A DNA stretch of 20,802 nucleotides from an uncultured Collinsella sp. (GCA_900552755.1 USAY01000024.1:1-20802), one strand, 5' to 3'; counted from the stretch's first letter, positions 11,200-20,572 are shown. Numbers and translations: made by a program. Notes: a model not told the origin generated them from the sequence alone.

Positions 11200-14100
11200 A
11201 TGGGTAAGTACACGAGGGGTCTCTTGGCGGTGATACTGGCCGTAGTGCTGGTATTGCCCGCCGCAGCATTCGCCATGCTGCCCGAGGCCAACGCCAGGTC
11301 CAGTACGGGAATGGACGGGCCGACAGCGAGCGGGCCGACGGTCGTCGACCCCGACACCAGCGGACGCTGGGAAAAATGGGCGGCCGGCCACAGCGGCAAT
11401 AAGGTGACGACTCAAAACGTCGGTCGAATCTGGACCGACAAAACGGTTGAGGCAACCGGAGAAAACGAAGTGTCAGATTTTGTGACCACGCTTTCGGCGA
11501 TGTCCTCGACGTCTAATTCAACCGTGACAGTCACCACGCCACTCGACATCGTGCTAGTGCTGGATGCATCCGGCTCGATGAATGATCCTATGGGTGGTGG
11601 AGATTCCACCAAGCGTATCGATGCGCTGAAGAGCGCTGCGAAAAGCTTTATCGACACCATCGCCAAACAAAACGAAGGTATCGAGGGTGTCGATAGGCAG
11701 CATAAGGTTGCCATTGTTAAGTTTGCGGGTGATGAGACCGACAAAGTTGGAAACGACAAGTACCGCTCCGGCGGCCATAGCTACAACTATTCGCAGACAA
11801 TGCAAGAGTTGACAGCGTGCACGGTTGGCGGCGCAAAGGGTCTTAAGGGAACGATCGATTCTATCGAGCCTGCTGGCGCTACGCGTGCCGATTATGGTAT
11901 GAAACAAGCCGAGAAAAACATTAAAACTTTTGGACGCGAGGGCGCCAAGAAGGTCGTTGTGTTCTTTACCGACGGCAAGCCAACGAGCTACAGCGAGTTT
12001 GATTCTGACGTCGCCAATGCTGCCGTGACGGCTGCCAAGAAGATGAAGGATGGCAAGGCCACCGTTTATACCATCGGCATCTTTAGTGGAGCGGACCCTG
12101 TTGCCGATCCCTCGAAAAAGGGGACAAGCGACGTCAACAAGTTTATGCACGCCGTGTCGAGTAATTATCCCGATGCCACGTCGTATGCGAGCGACGAGCT
12201 TGGCACGCGCGCGGAAAAGTCCGACTACTACAAGTCGGCGACCAATGCTGAAGAGCTCAAGAAGGTCTTCGACGACATCTCACAGGCCATCACATCGGAG
12301 CCGCCTTATCCGACCGAAATCCATAAGGGCTACGACGAGACCAAGTCCGGCTACATCACGTTTACCGACGAGCTGGGCGACTTTATGCAGGTCGACGGAT
12401 TTACCGAAGTCGTCATCAACGGCATGTCGTTTACCAAGGCGAGCAAGACGGTCAACAAGGAAACCAATACCGACACCTACGAGTTTTCCGGCAAGGCAAA
12501 AGACCTGCTCATCACCGTGCAGCGTGCTGGCGATGACAATCCCCGGAAGGGCGATATCGTAACGGTTAACATTCCTGCGTCGTTGATTCCGCTGAGTCAC
12601 TTTAAGACCGTAGACGGCAAGCTTTCGGCCGACAACGTTAAGCCCATTCAGGTGAAGTATGCCTCGAGCGTGAAGAGCGCCGCACTTGACAACCTGTTTA
12701 CGCCCGAGAAGGTAGCAGGGCTCAAGAACTACATCGAGCATAATACGACTGTCGTTGACGGCACCAAGACCGTGAGCTTCTACGCGAACAAGTGGAGCGG
12801 TGGTGCGCTGGGTGATACGGTTGCGACCTTTGAGCCGGCCGACACCAACCGCTACTACTACTTCCAGAAGCAGACTCCCATTTACGCGGATAAGGACTGC
12901 ACGCAGCCTGCAAAGAATTCGCTGGCAGATACTGGCACCTATTACTACAAGGATGAGTTTGAGGAGCGGGGCTCGAACGGCGAGGCCAAGCCCGTCACTG
13001 CTGTCATCGAGTTTGTCGGCGGCGACGCAGCGAAGTTTGACGGCGCTCTTGTTGCCGACGAGGACGGCAACCTTTCGTTTAGCGTGGGAACCGCGCGTTT
13101 GGCCTTTATCGATGAGCTCCACACTACCAAGGGCAGCGTGGGCGGCAACAGCACTGGTACCGCGACCGACGTTCTCAGCCCCAAGTGGAACAACGTGTCT
13201 GCCAAGGCGACCGCGACGCATGTCAATTCCTACCTGGGCAACAACGGCAAGATCAGCTATAAGTACGACATGACGCCGGCAAAGGTTGACACCAAGGCCG
13301 GCTTTGGCCTGACCAAGGTGCTCGAGGGTCGCGAGTGGACGAAAGAGGACAAGTTTGAGTTTGGTCTGACGTCCGAGAACGGTGCCCCGATGCCTGCGGC
13401 TACGACTGCGATCGTGCACAAGGCTGACCTGGACCAGGGCAAGGCTGCCATCGACTTCGGCACGATCGAATACGCCGAACCTGGCACGTACGTCTACAAG
13501 GTCAGCGAGAAGAACGCCGGCCAAACTATCGATGGCATCACTTACAGTGGGAATGTCGCGGAGATTACCGTGACGGTAACGCCCAACAAGAAGGGCGAGC
13601 TCAGCGCTGACGTACAGGTGACTTCGGGCGAGACTGAGTTCAAGAACATCTACGCTGCAAGCCCCGTCGATTCGAGCGTTACCGACGAGATCGAGGCCGT
13701 CAAGTCTCTGACCGGCCGTGGCCTCAAGGCCGACGAGTTCAGCTTTGAGCTGCGCGAGGCCAAGGGCGAGGACTCTGAGCTTATCGAGACCGTCAAGAAT
13801 GACGCCAACGGTAACGTTACGTTCAAGGCCATCAAGTACACCGAGATCGGTCAGCACACCTACACGCTGCGCGAGGTCAAGGGCAATGCCGGCGGTGTCA
13901 CCTACGACGAAAACTTCTACATCATCGTGACGACCATCAGCGATAACGGCAAGGGCCAGCTGGTGGCCACGCACAAGCTGAAGGGCGCCGAGGACGTCAA
14001 GAGTATCAAGTTCAAGAACGCCTACACCGCGAATGCTGCCGAGGCATCGCTTGCGGGCATCAAGAACCTGCAGTTCGCCGACGGTCTGACCCCGGCCGAC

Positions 14101-17100
14101 ATCAACGGCAAGTTCACCTTTACCGTGACCGGTGAAGAGGGCGCACCCATGCCCGCGAACGCGAGCGTGACCAATGATGCCAAGGGCAAGGTCGACTTTG
14201 GCAAGATCACCTTTACGCTCGACGACCTTAACAAGGCTCTGGGCGAGAAGTCCGAGAAGCGCGAGCACACCTTTACCTACACCGTGACCGAGTCCGGTAA
14301 GGTTGCCGGCGTGACCAACGACGCCAAGCTGTCGCGCGAGGTTTCCTTCACCGTGACCGATGACAGCAAGGGCAATCTGAGGGTGTCCCGCAAGCCGGAT
14401 GGCAACGCAGCCTTTACGTTCACCAATACCTATAGCGTGACGCCTGTCGAGACGAGCGTCACCGACCAGATCACCGCGACCAAGTTCCTGACCGGCCGCG
14501 ACATGGCTGAGGGCGAGTTCTCCTTCGAGCTCGTCGAGGGCGGCAAGGTCGTTGCCAAGGGCACCAACGCCGCCGACGGCAAGATTGCAATGGACAAGAT
14601 CACCTACGACAAGCCCGGCAAGCACACCTACACGCTGCGCGAGGCCAAGGGTAATGTCGCCGGCATTACCTACAGCACCGCCGAGTACACCATCGTGACC
14701 ACCATCACCGACAAGGGCGACGGCACGCTCGACGTCGAGCACAAGCTGCAGGACGCCGACGAGGCGAAGTTCACCAACTCCTACAAGCCTGGTTCCAAGG
14801 ATTCCAGCGTCACCGACAAGATTACCGCGACCAAGGTCCTGACCGGGCGCGACCTCGGCCTCAAGGCCGGCGAGTTCCGCTTTGAGCTCGTCGAAGGTAA
14901 CGTTGTTGTCGCTACCGGCACCAACAATGCCGACGGCAAGATCATGATGGATCCCGTCACGTACACCGAGGTCGGCGAACACACCTACACGCTGCGCGAG
15001 TCCAAGGCCGGTACCACCGAGAACGGTGTTACCTACAGCACCGCCGAGTACACCATCGTGACTACGGTTACGGACAACGGCGACGGTACCCTCAGCGTGG
15101 AGCATAAGCTGCAGAACGCCGAGAAGGCGATCTTCGAGAACACCTACAAGCCGAATCCTGGCAAGTCGAGTGTCACCGACAAGATCGCGGCGACCAAGGT
15201 CCTGGCCGGCCGCGACCTCAAGGCCGGCGAGTTCTCCTTCGAGCTCGTCGAGGGCAACGACGTGGTCGCCACCGGTACCAATGACGCCGACGGCAACATT
15301 GCGATGGGCGAGATCACCTACACCGAGGCCGGCAAGCACGCCTACACGCTGCGCGAGGTCCCGGGCGACGCCGGCAATGGCATCACTTACGACAGCAAGA
15401 CCTACACCATCGAGACGACCATCACCGACAACGGTGACGGCACGCTCAACGCTACGCATGAGCTGAAGGGAGCCGGCGAGGCGAAGTTCAACAACAGCTA
15501 TAAGCCGAACCCCAACGAGTTCAGTGTCACCGACCAGATCACCGCGACCAAGGTTCTGACCGGTCGCACGCTCAAGGACGGCGAGTTTAGCTTCAAGCTC
15601 GTCGAGGGCGACAAGGTCGTTGCCAAGGGCACCAACACTGCCGATGGCAAGATTGCAATGGACAAGATCACCTACGACAAGCCCGGCAAGCACATCTACA
15701 CGCTGCGCGAGGTCAACGGCGGAACCACCAGCAAGGGCATTACCTACAGCGATGCCAAGTTCACCATCGAGACCACCATCACGGACAACGGCGATGGCAC
15801 CCTCAAGGCCGAGCATGTCCTGAAGGGCGCCACGCCTGCGACCTTCGAGAACACTTACAGCGTGACCCCGACCGATGCAGACCTCGACTTTGGCCTGAGC
15901 AAGGCCATCGACGGTCGCGAGTGGACGGATGGGGACGAGTTCAGCTTTACCATCACCGCCCCCGACGGCACCCCGCTGCCCAATCCTGCAACCGTAACCG
16001 TGAACAAGCGCGACGCGAAGGACGGCATCGCCGCCATCAAGTTCGGCAAGATTCGCTACACGGCTGCCGGAACCTACAAGTACGAGATCCGCGAGAACGC
16101 GGGCAGCACGGTCGGCATGACGTATGACGAGCATGTCGCGACCGCCGAAGTGACCGTGACTGAGAACGGCGAGGGCAAGCTGATCGCCAACGTCGCCAAG
16201 AAGGAAAACGGACGCTTTACCAACACGTACCGCACTGAGCTCAACTACACCGCGGCCGGCGGCCTCAAGCTCAGCAAGACCCTCTCCGGACGTCCCATGA
16301 CCGAGGGCCAGTTCACCTTTACCGTGACGCCTGCCGACGAGGCTTCGGCCAACGCACTTGGCCTGCTGCCCGGAGCCAACGAATTCAAGTCCCCCGCGAC
16401 GGCAGAGGGAACGGTCGGCCTGATTGACATCCTGGCCGGTCATGAGGTCAAGTTTACGCAGGCTGACGCCGGTAAGACCTTCAAATACACCGTGGCCGAG
16501 AAGAACGACGACCAGCCCGGCTACACCTACGACGACGCTGTCCGCACCGTGACAATCGCCATCGCCGACGACACCGCCGGTACGCTCACCGCCACGACGA
16601 CCGTTTCTGGCGGCCCCGAGGGCACGCTGGTGACCGAGTACAAGACTGGTGCCGCTGCGGTCGGCAGCGCCGTGGTCCCGTTCGTCAACAGCTATAGCGC
16701 TACGACTAACACGACTGGTGGTGAAGCCGCTCAGGTCGTTGCCACCAAGACCCTGACCGGTCGCCCGATGGCCGACGGCGAGTTCTACTTTGGCATCGCC
16801 TACGCAGGCGAGAAGGAAGCCATTGAGGGCACGTGCACTACCAACGTTAATGGGCAGGTAAGCTTCGGTTTCCTGCATTACACCACCGAGATGCTCGCCG
16901 ACCTGGTGAATGCCAAGCGCGCTATCCGCACCGATAAGGATGCCAGGCTTGCATGGACTATCGGTTACACCGCCTTTGAGTTCACGCCGCAGCTCGCGGC
17001 CAAGGGCATCACGGCCGAAACGCCGAGCTTTAGCTTTAAGGTCATCGTCGTCGATAACGGCAACGGTACCCTGACGGCGAAGCCTGTCTACGACGGCATC

Positions 17101-18567
17101 AAGCCCGAGTTCAAGAACGTCTACGGCGCCGATGCCGTTGATGCCGCGCTCGCCGGCACCAAGAAGCTCCAGGCCGCCGAGGGCCTGACCCCGGCCGACA
17201 TCGCGGGTAAGTTCACCTTCACCGTGACCGCCGACGAGGCGGGCGCCCCGATGCCCGAGCACGCGACCGCAACCAACGACGCGGCCGGCAACGTGGACTT
17301 TGGCAAGATCCACTTTACGCTCGAGGACCTCAACCGCGCCCTGGGCGTGACGGACGATGCAACCGACAAGACCGAAGCCGATGAAGCCGATGCCGACGAA
17401 GCCGAAGCCGACGAGGCAGAGACCGACGAGGCCGACGTTGACGTTAACGCTGATGAATCCGAGGACGAGAACGAGCCTGCCGCCGCTACTCCGCGCTCGC
17501 ACACCTTTACCTACACGGTGACCGAGTCCGGTAGCGCCCCTGGCGTGACCAACGACGCCAACGCTACGCGCAAGGTTTCCTACACCGTGACTGACGACGG
17601 TGCCGGACATCTGAGCGTCAAGCGCGAAGGCGACGATGGTGCGGCCTTCACGTTCACCAACACCTACAGCGTGACGCCTACCGATTCTGTGGTGACCGAT
17701 CAGGTCAAGACGGTCAAGCGCCTGACTGGACGCGACCTTGCAGCCGGTGAGTTTACGTTTGATCTGCTCGAGAACGGCGTGGTTGTCGCCAGTGGCGCCA
17801 ACGACGCCAACGGCACCGTAACGCTGAGCCCGATCCGCTACGAGGCGCCCGGCACGCACACGTACACGCTGCGCGAGGCTTGCCCCAACGCGCTCGGCCT
17901 GTACAAGGGCGTCACCTATGACGGCGCGACCTACACCGTCGTGACCACCGTCTCCGACAACGGCGACGGCACACTGACCGCGACGCACGAGCTCAAGGGA
18001 ACCACCGAGTCCGCTGGCTTTACCAACAAGTACCACGCCATGCCCACGCAGGTCTCCATCAGCGCCATCAAGGTGCTCGAGGGACGCGAGCTCAAGAAGG
18101 ACGAGTTTAGCTTTAAGCTCGTTGGCGAGGACGTTGAGTCCACCGTCACCAACGATGCCGACGGCAAGATCAGCTTCGACAAGTTCGAGTACAGCGAGCC
18201 TGGTACGTACGTCTACACCATCAGCGAGGTCAAGGGCGATGAGGCCGGTATGACCTACGACAAGTCCGTCTTTACCGCGACCGTCAACGTGGTCGATGAC
18301 GGCGAGGGCAACCTCAAGGCGAGCGTCGCCTATGCCAAGGGCGACAAGAGCGTCGAGGGCATCGTGTTCAACAACACGTACAAGAAGCCCGAAACGCCCG
18401 CGCCGACGCCCGACCCCGGTACGCCCAAGACCGTGACGAACATCGTCAAGACGGTCAAGGGCTATCTGCCCACCACGGGCGACCAGCAGGCAGCCGCGCT
18501 GCTCATGGCATTTGTCATCGCCATGGCTGGCGTCGGAGCCCTGGTCTGGGGTATCCGTAAGCGCTAG
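11200..18567 (+). CDS. Giant LPXTG surface adhesin: vWA domain plus 13 Spy0128/FctA-like isopeptide repeats
   Basis: The 2455-residue wall protein starts with a signal peptide (cleavage near residue 25 or 32, AFA or ANA). A von Willebrand A domain (about 115-375) has an intact MIDAS: D122-A-S-G-S, the T in GATRADYG, and FFTDGKP. After a ~310-residue region, 13 pilin-type isopeptide domains start near residues 695, 823, 948, 1083, 1200, 1321, 1439, 1558, 1682, 1837, 1980, 2161 and 2283. Each has a Lys near its start (TKVLTGR), a Glu (YTLRE) and a closing Asn (FTNTY), the set that forms Lys-Asn cross-links in Spy0128. Domain 10 seems to lack the Glu; domain 11 carries an acidic insert. A proline-rich linker, LPTTG (2423-2427), a membrane helix and RKR tail give sortase anchoring. 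No sortase or pilin partner is nearby. It probably binds host or microbial ligands; the ligand is unknown. GAAGGGAG lies 5 nt before the ATG. Confidence 0.92.
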   Translation: MGKYTRGLLAVILAVVLVLPAAAFAMLPEANARSSTGMDGPTASGPTVVDPDTSGRWEKWAAGHSGNKVTTQNVGRIWTDKTVEATGENEVSDFVTTLSAMSSTSNSTVTVTTPLDIVLVLDASGSMNDPMGGGDSTKRIDALKSAAKSFIDTIAKQNEGIEGVDRQHKVAIVKFAGDETDKVGNDKYRSGGHSYNYSQTMQELTACTVGGAKGLKGTIDSIEPAGATRADYGMKQAEKNIKTFGREGAKKVVVFFTDGKPTSYSEFDSDVANAAVTAAKKMKDGKATVYTIGIFSGADPVADPSKKGTSDVNKFMHAVSSNYPDATSYASDELGTRAEKSDYYKSATNAEELKKVFDDISQAITSEPPYPTEIHKGYDETKSGYITFTDELGDFMQVDGFTEVVINGMSFTKASKTVNKETNTDTYEFSGKAKDLLITVQRAGDDNPRKGDIVTVNIPASLIPLSHFKTVDGKLSADNVKPIQVKYASSVKSAALDNLFTPEKVAGLKNYIEHNTTVVDGTKTVSFYANKWSGGALGDTVATFEPADTNRYYYFQKQTPIYADKDCTQPAKNSLADTGTYYYKDEFEERGSNGEAKPVTAVIEFVGGDAAKFDGALVADEDGNLSFSVGTARLAFIDELHTTKGSVGGNSTGTATDVLSPKWNNVSAKATATHVNSYLGNNGKISYKYDMTPAKVDTKAGFGLTKVLEGREWTKEDKFEFGLTSENGAPMPAATTAIVHKADLDQGKAAIDFGTIEYAEPGTYVYKVSEKNAGQTIDGITYSGNVAEITVTVTPNKKGELSADVQVTSGETEFKNIYAASPVDSSVTDEIEAVKSLTGRGLKADEFSFELREAKGEDSELIETVKNDANGNVTFKAIKYTEIGQHTYTLREVKGNAGGVTYDENFYIIVTTISDNGKGQLVATHKLKGAEDVKSIKFKNAYTANAAEASLAGIKNLQFADGLTPADINGKFTFTVTGEEGAPMPANASVTNDAKGKVDFGKITFTLDDLNKALGEKSEKREHTFTYTVTESGKVAGVTNDAKLSREVSFTVTDDSKGNLRVSRKPDGNAAFTFTNTYSVTPVETSVTDQITATKFLTGRDMAEGEFSFELVEGGKVVAKGTNAADGKIAMDKITYDKPGKHTYTLREAKGNVAGITYSTAEYTIVTTITDKGDGTLDVEHKLQDADEAKFTNSYKPGSKDSSVTDKITATKVLTGRDLGLKAGEFRFELVEGNVVVATGTNNADGKIMMDPVTYTEVGEHTYTLRESKAGTTENGVTYSTAEYTIVTTVTDNGDGTLSVEHKLQNAEKAIFENTYKPNPGKSSVTDKIAATKVLAGRDLKAGEFSFELVEGNDVVATGTNDADGNIAMGEITYTEAGKHAYTLREVPGDAGNGITYDSKTYTIETTITDNGDGTLNATHELKGAGEAKFNNSYKPNPNEFSVTDQITATKVLTGRTLKDGEFSFKLVEGDKVVAKGTNTADGKIAMDKITYDKPGKHIYTLREVNGGTTSKGITYSDAKFTIETTITDNGDGTLKAEHVLKGATPATFENTYSVTPTDADLDFGLSKAIDGREWTDGDEFSFTITAPDGTPLPNPATVTVNKRDAKDGIAAIKFGKIRYTAAGTYKYEIRENAGSTVGMTYDEHVATAEVTVTENGEGKLIANVAKKENGRFTNTYRTELNYTAAGGLKLSKTLSGRPMTEGQFTFTVTPADEASANALGLLPGANEFKSPATAEGTVGLIDILAGHEVKFTQADAGKTFKYTVAEKNDDQPGYTYDDAVRTVTIAIADDTAGTLTATTTVSGGPEGTLVTEYKTGAAAVGSAVVPFVNSYSATTNTTGGEAAQVVATKTLTGRPMADGEFYFGIAYAGEKEAIEGTCTTNVNGQVSFGFLHYTTEMLADLVNAKRAIRTDKDARLAWTIGYTAFEFTPQLAAKGITAETPSFSFKVIVVDNGNGTLTAKPVYDGIKPEFKNVYGADAVDAALAGTKKLQAAEGLTPADIAGKFTFTVTADEAGAPMPEHATATNDAAGNVDFGKIHFTLEDLNRALGVTDDATDKTEADEADADEAEADEAETDEADVDVNADESEDENEPAAATPRSHTFTYTVTESGSAPGVTNDANATRKVSYTVTDDGAGHLSVKREGDDGAAFTFTNTYSVTPTDSVVTDQVKTVKRLTGRDLAAGEFTFDLLENGVVVASGANDANGTVTLSPIRYEAPGTHTYTLREACPNALGLYKGVTYDGATYTVVTTVSDNGDGTLTATHELKGTTESAGFTNKYHAMPTQVSISAIKVLEGRELKKDEFSFKLVGEDVESTVTNDADGKISFDKFEYSEPGTYVYTISEVKGDEAGMTYDKSVFTATVNVVDDGEGNLKASVAYAKGDKSVEGIVFNNTYKKPETPAPTPDPGTPKTVTNIVKTVKGYLPTTGDQQAAALLMAFVIAMAGVGALVWGIRKR

Positions 18568-18580
18568 GCGCACTGACAAC

Positions 18581-18603
18581 GCCCGGGGCCAAGGGTCCCG
18601 GGC
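18581..18603 (+). terminator. GC-rich hairpin after the adhesin gene
   Basis: A 10-bp stem (18581-18590 with 18594-18603, one G.U pair) with an AAG loop lies 13 nt after the stop codon. No T-run follows; it may pause RNA polymerase ahead of the next terminator. Confidence 0.45.
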
Positions 18604-18645
18604 GGCTGCCGGGGAGCCGGAAACATAGCCCCCACCCCACCCCCA

Positions 18646-18686
18646 GCCGCCACGGAGGCATCTCCCTCCTCCGTGGCGGCACTTTT
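18646..18686 (+). terminator. Rho-independent terminator of the adhesin gene
   Basis: A perfect 13-bp GC-rich stem (18646-18658 with 18668-18680), a 9-nt loop and then ACTTTTG give a convincing intrinsic terminator, though the T-run is short. Confidence 0.75.
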
Positions 18687-18702
18687 GTGCGACTGCTTTA
18701 TA

Positions 18703-18769
18703 AGTTGCGGTGAAATGCGGACTGTTTGGCGGCCCTAGGGGGCACAGTAGTCCGTATTTCACCGCAACT
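18703..18769. repeat. 67-bp palindrome between convergent genes
   Basis: Arms of 21 bp (18703-18723, starting AGTTGCGGTGAAAT, with 18749-18769) pair with one G.U mismatch around a 25-nt centre. It lies between the adhesin gene and the convergent response regulator. It has no T-run on either side. It may stop the response-regulator transcript with help, or be a dispersed intergenic repeat like those elsewhere in the window. Confidence 0.65.
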
Positions 18770-18788
18770 GAGTTGCCGATTCTTTGAG

Positions 18789-19418
18789 TTACCCTCGCAG
18801 GTAGGCGATGGCGATTTGGGTGCGGTTGCGCAGGCCCATTTTGGCCAGGATCGAGCTGATGTGGTTTCGCACGGTGCCTTCACCCATATAGGCGGTGGCC
18901 GCAATCTCCTTGTTGTCGAGGCCGCGGGCGATGAGCTCGGCAACTTCGAACTCGCGGTCGGTCAGGCTGGCAAAGGCTGCAGGTCGGTGGGGCGTGCCTG
19001 CCTTGTCACCCATCCCGTCAAAGTCAACATCCTCGATCGCCTTGCCCTCGAGCACGCGTTTGCCGTCCATGACCTGCGCCAATGCCGGCGGGATGGCGGC
19101 GACATCGGTCTTGATTAGGTAACCACGGGCGCCCAGCTTGAGCGCCGACACGATGTACTCATCATCCGAGAACGTCGTCAGGAACACCACGCGTGCCGCA
19201 GGGTCGCGCTCGAGGATTTCGCGCGCCGCCGAAAGGCCGTCGCGCCCCGGCATCTGGATGTCGAGCAGCGCGATATCGGGGGTATGCTCGGCGTAGAGCG
19301 CGACCGCGTCGTTGCCGTCGGCGCCGGTGCCCACGACTTCGATGTGCGGCTGGGCACCCAGGATAATCTTGAGCGAATCGACCACCAGGCGGTCGTCGTC
19401 GACAACAATGAGCCTCAT
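18789..19418 (-). CDS. NarL/LuxR-type response regulator
   Basis: This 209-residue cytosolic transcription factor is controlled by phosphorylation. The receiver domain (1 to about 120) has the acidic pair D7-D8 in VVDDDR, phospho-acceptor D53 in LLDIQMPG, T81/T82 and K103. The C-terminal LuxR-type helix-turn-helix (about 147-209) shows LTDREFEVAELIARGLDNKE and GTVRNHISSILAKMGLRNRT. Its ATG overlaps the TGA of the upstream histidine kinase by 4 nt (ATGA), with AAGGAG 10 nt before the start, so the two are translationally coupled. The two acts as a cognate pair. The likely target is the divergent ABC transporter gene, by analogy with other NarL-type pairs next to exporters; the signal is unknown. 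Confidence 0.92.
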   Translation of the reverse strand: MRLIVVDDDRLVVDSLKIILGAQPHIEVVGTGADGNDAVALYAEHTPDIALLDIQMPGRDGLSAAREILERDPAARVVFLTTFSDDEYIVSALKLGARGYLIKTDVAAIPPALAQVMDGKRVLEGKAIEDVDFDGMGDKAGTPHRPAAFASLTDREFEVAELIARGLDNKEIAATAYMGEGTVRNHISSILAKMGLRNRTQIAIAYLRG

Positions 19419-20560
19419 CGGGCCTCATCTCCTTGTTGTTTGGGAACGGTGGCAAACACGCGCCAGCCGGGGGCGCCGGTGCGCGGGCCGGCGGTGAAGG
19501 TGCCGCCAAGCGCCTCGACGCGCTCGCGCATAGAGCCGAGCCCCATGCCTTCCGTGGCGCCGCGACCGCGCGCCCGGATCCCGCCCTCGCCGTCGTCGGT
19601 AACGATGAGCTGGTAAAACGACGGATGCTCCATGCATCGCACGGTGACGTTTTGGGCGTGAGCGTGGCGCATGGTGTTGGAGAGCGCCTCGCGTAGGACC
19701 GCGGCAAAGCAGTTGACGACGTTGGCTGGCGCATGCTCGGCCAAAACCTCAAGCTCAATCTGCGGGCTGCCATCTGAGCGCGCGTCATCCACGATGCGCT
19801 CGAGCTGTACGGAGAGATTGGCCGCGTTGTCGTTGAGCGCATGGACGCTCGAGCGTACAAGCTGAAGCGCCTCGTCAACGGTGCGCTTGACGTCGGCAAA
19901 GTCGGCGGCGACGCCGGGTTCGTTGGCGTGGATCACGCGCAGGGCCTCGGTTTGCAGCGAGGCACGCGTAAGTTGGTGGCCGACGTTGTCGTGGATCTCG
20001 CGCGCGATGCGTGCGCGTTCGGCGAGCGTCGCGAGCTCGACTTCGTAGTCCTGGCGGTCGGCAAGGTCGCGGTTGCGCGCCTCGAGCGCCAGGGCGCGTT
20101 CTTGCAGCTTGTCGCGGGCGCGACGCATGCGTTCCTGTTCGCGCTCCAGCTGCGCGGTGCGCAGCGACAGCAACGTGGCGGCGACCGAAAGGATGGCGGT
20201 CAGCAGGAGCGTTCGGGCGGTGAGCGCGTCGGCGCGAAGGTCCGCGACGAGCGCAAAGACAAAGGTGGCGCCAATGCCCAGCGCGGCCCAGGCGTGCTCA
20301 CGGCGCGCCCGCCGCGCGATGTCATAGAGGGCGAGAGGCGCAAACGGCACAAACGGCGGCACGAAGACAGCCGCGATGACGTAGGCGTAGCTGCCGGCCT
20401 CGCTGGCGCGACGGGCGCGTTCTCCCTGCGCGACCTCGGCCAGCGCGGCGATGACAACGCCAAGGCAAAACGCCGCGACCAGGCGAGCATCCACAGCAAG
20501 GCCCGTGGCGGCTGCGATGCAGCACGCCAGCACGATCGATTTGTCGAATAGCCTGTTCAT
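19415..20560 (-). CDS. Sensor histidine kinase (HisKA_3/DesK-NarX type)
   Basis: The 381-residue membrane kinase has about four to five hydrophobic segments in residues 8-133, then a coiled coil (about 136-180, LEREQERMRRARDKLQERAL). The HisKA_3 dimerisation motif is ERARIAREIHDNVGHQLTRA with phospho-acceptor H190. The ATP-binding HATPase_c domain shows REALSNTMRHAHAQ (N box), DDGEGG and GMGLGSMRERVEALGG. No large extracellular sensor domain is present, so it probably senses a signal within or at the membrane. The open frame extends upstream to 20683, but ATG 20560 is preferred because the extra segment is not membrane-like and lacks a ribosome site. A TACAAT box lies 6 nt upstream, suggesting a leaderless mRNA. 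It is co-transcribed with the response regulator. Confidence 0.88.
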   Translation of the reverse strand: MNRLFDKSIVLACCIAAATGLAVDARLVAAFCLGVVIAALAEVAQGERARRASEAGSYAYVIAAVFVPPFVPFAPLALYDIARRARREHAWAALGIGATFVFALVADLRADALTARTLLLTAILSVAATLLSLRTAQLEREQERMRRARDKLQERALALEARNRDLADRQDYEVELATLAERARIAREIHDNVGHQLTRASLQTEALRVIHANEPGVAADFADVKRTVDEALQLVRSSVHALNDNAANLSVQLERIVDDARSDGSPQIELEVLAEHAPANVVNCFAAVLREALSNTMRHAHAQNVTVRCMEHPSFYQLIVTDDGEGGIRARGRGATEGMGLGSMRERVEALGGTFTAGPRTGAPGWRVFATVPKQQGDEAR

Positions 20561-20566
20561 ACGGGT

Positions 20567-20572
20567 ATTGTA
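20567..20572 (-). promoter_or_regulatory. Possible -10 box of the two-component operon (leaderless start)
   Basis: On the minus strand TACAAT (20572 down to 20567) is followed by 6 nt and then the kinase ATG at 20560, so transcription would start at or next to the start codon. No ribosome site precedes this ATG and no good -35 box is visible at 17 nt. Leaderless mRNAs are common in actinobacteria. Confidence 0.4.

Noticed and set aside
12280..18762. A 2160-codon open frame on the minus strand across the adhesin gene
   Set aside because: It is the antisense of a GC-rich gene with strong third-position bias and repeats; it has no ribosome site, no recognisable domain, and the plus-strand product is a clear adhesin.
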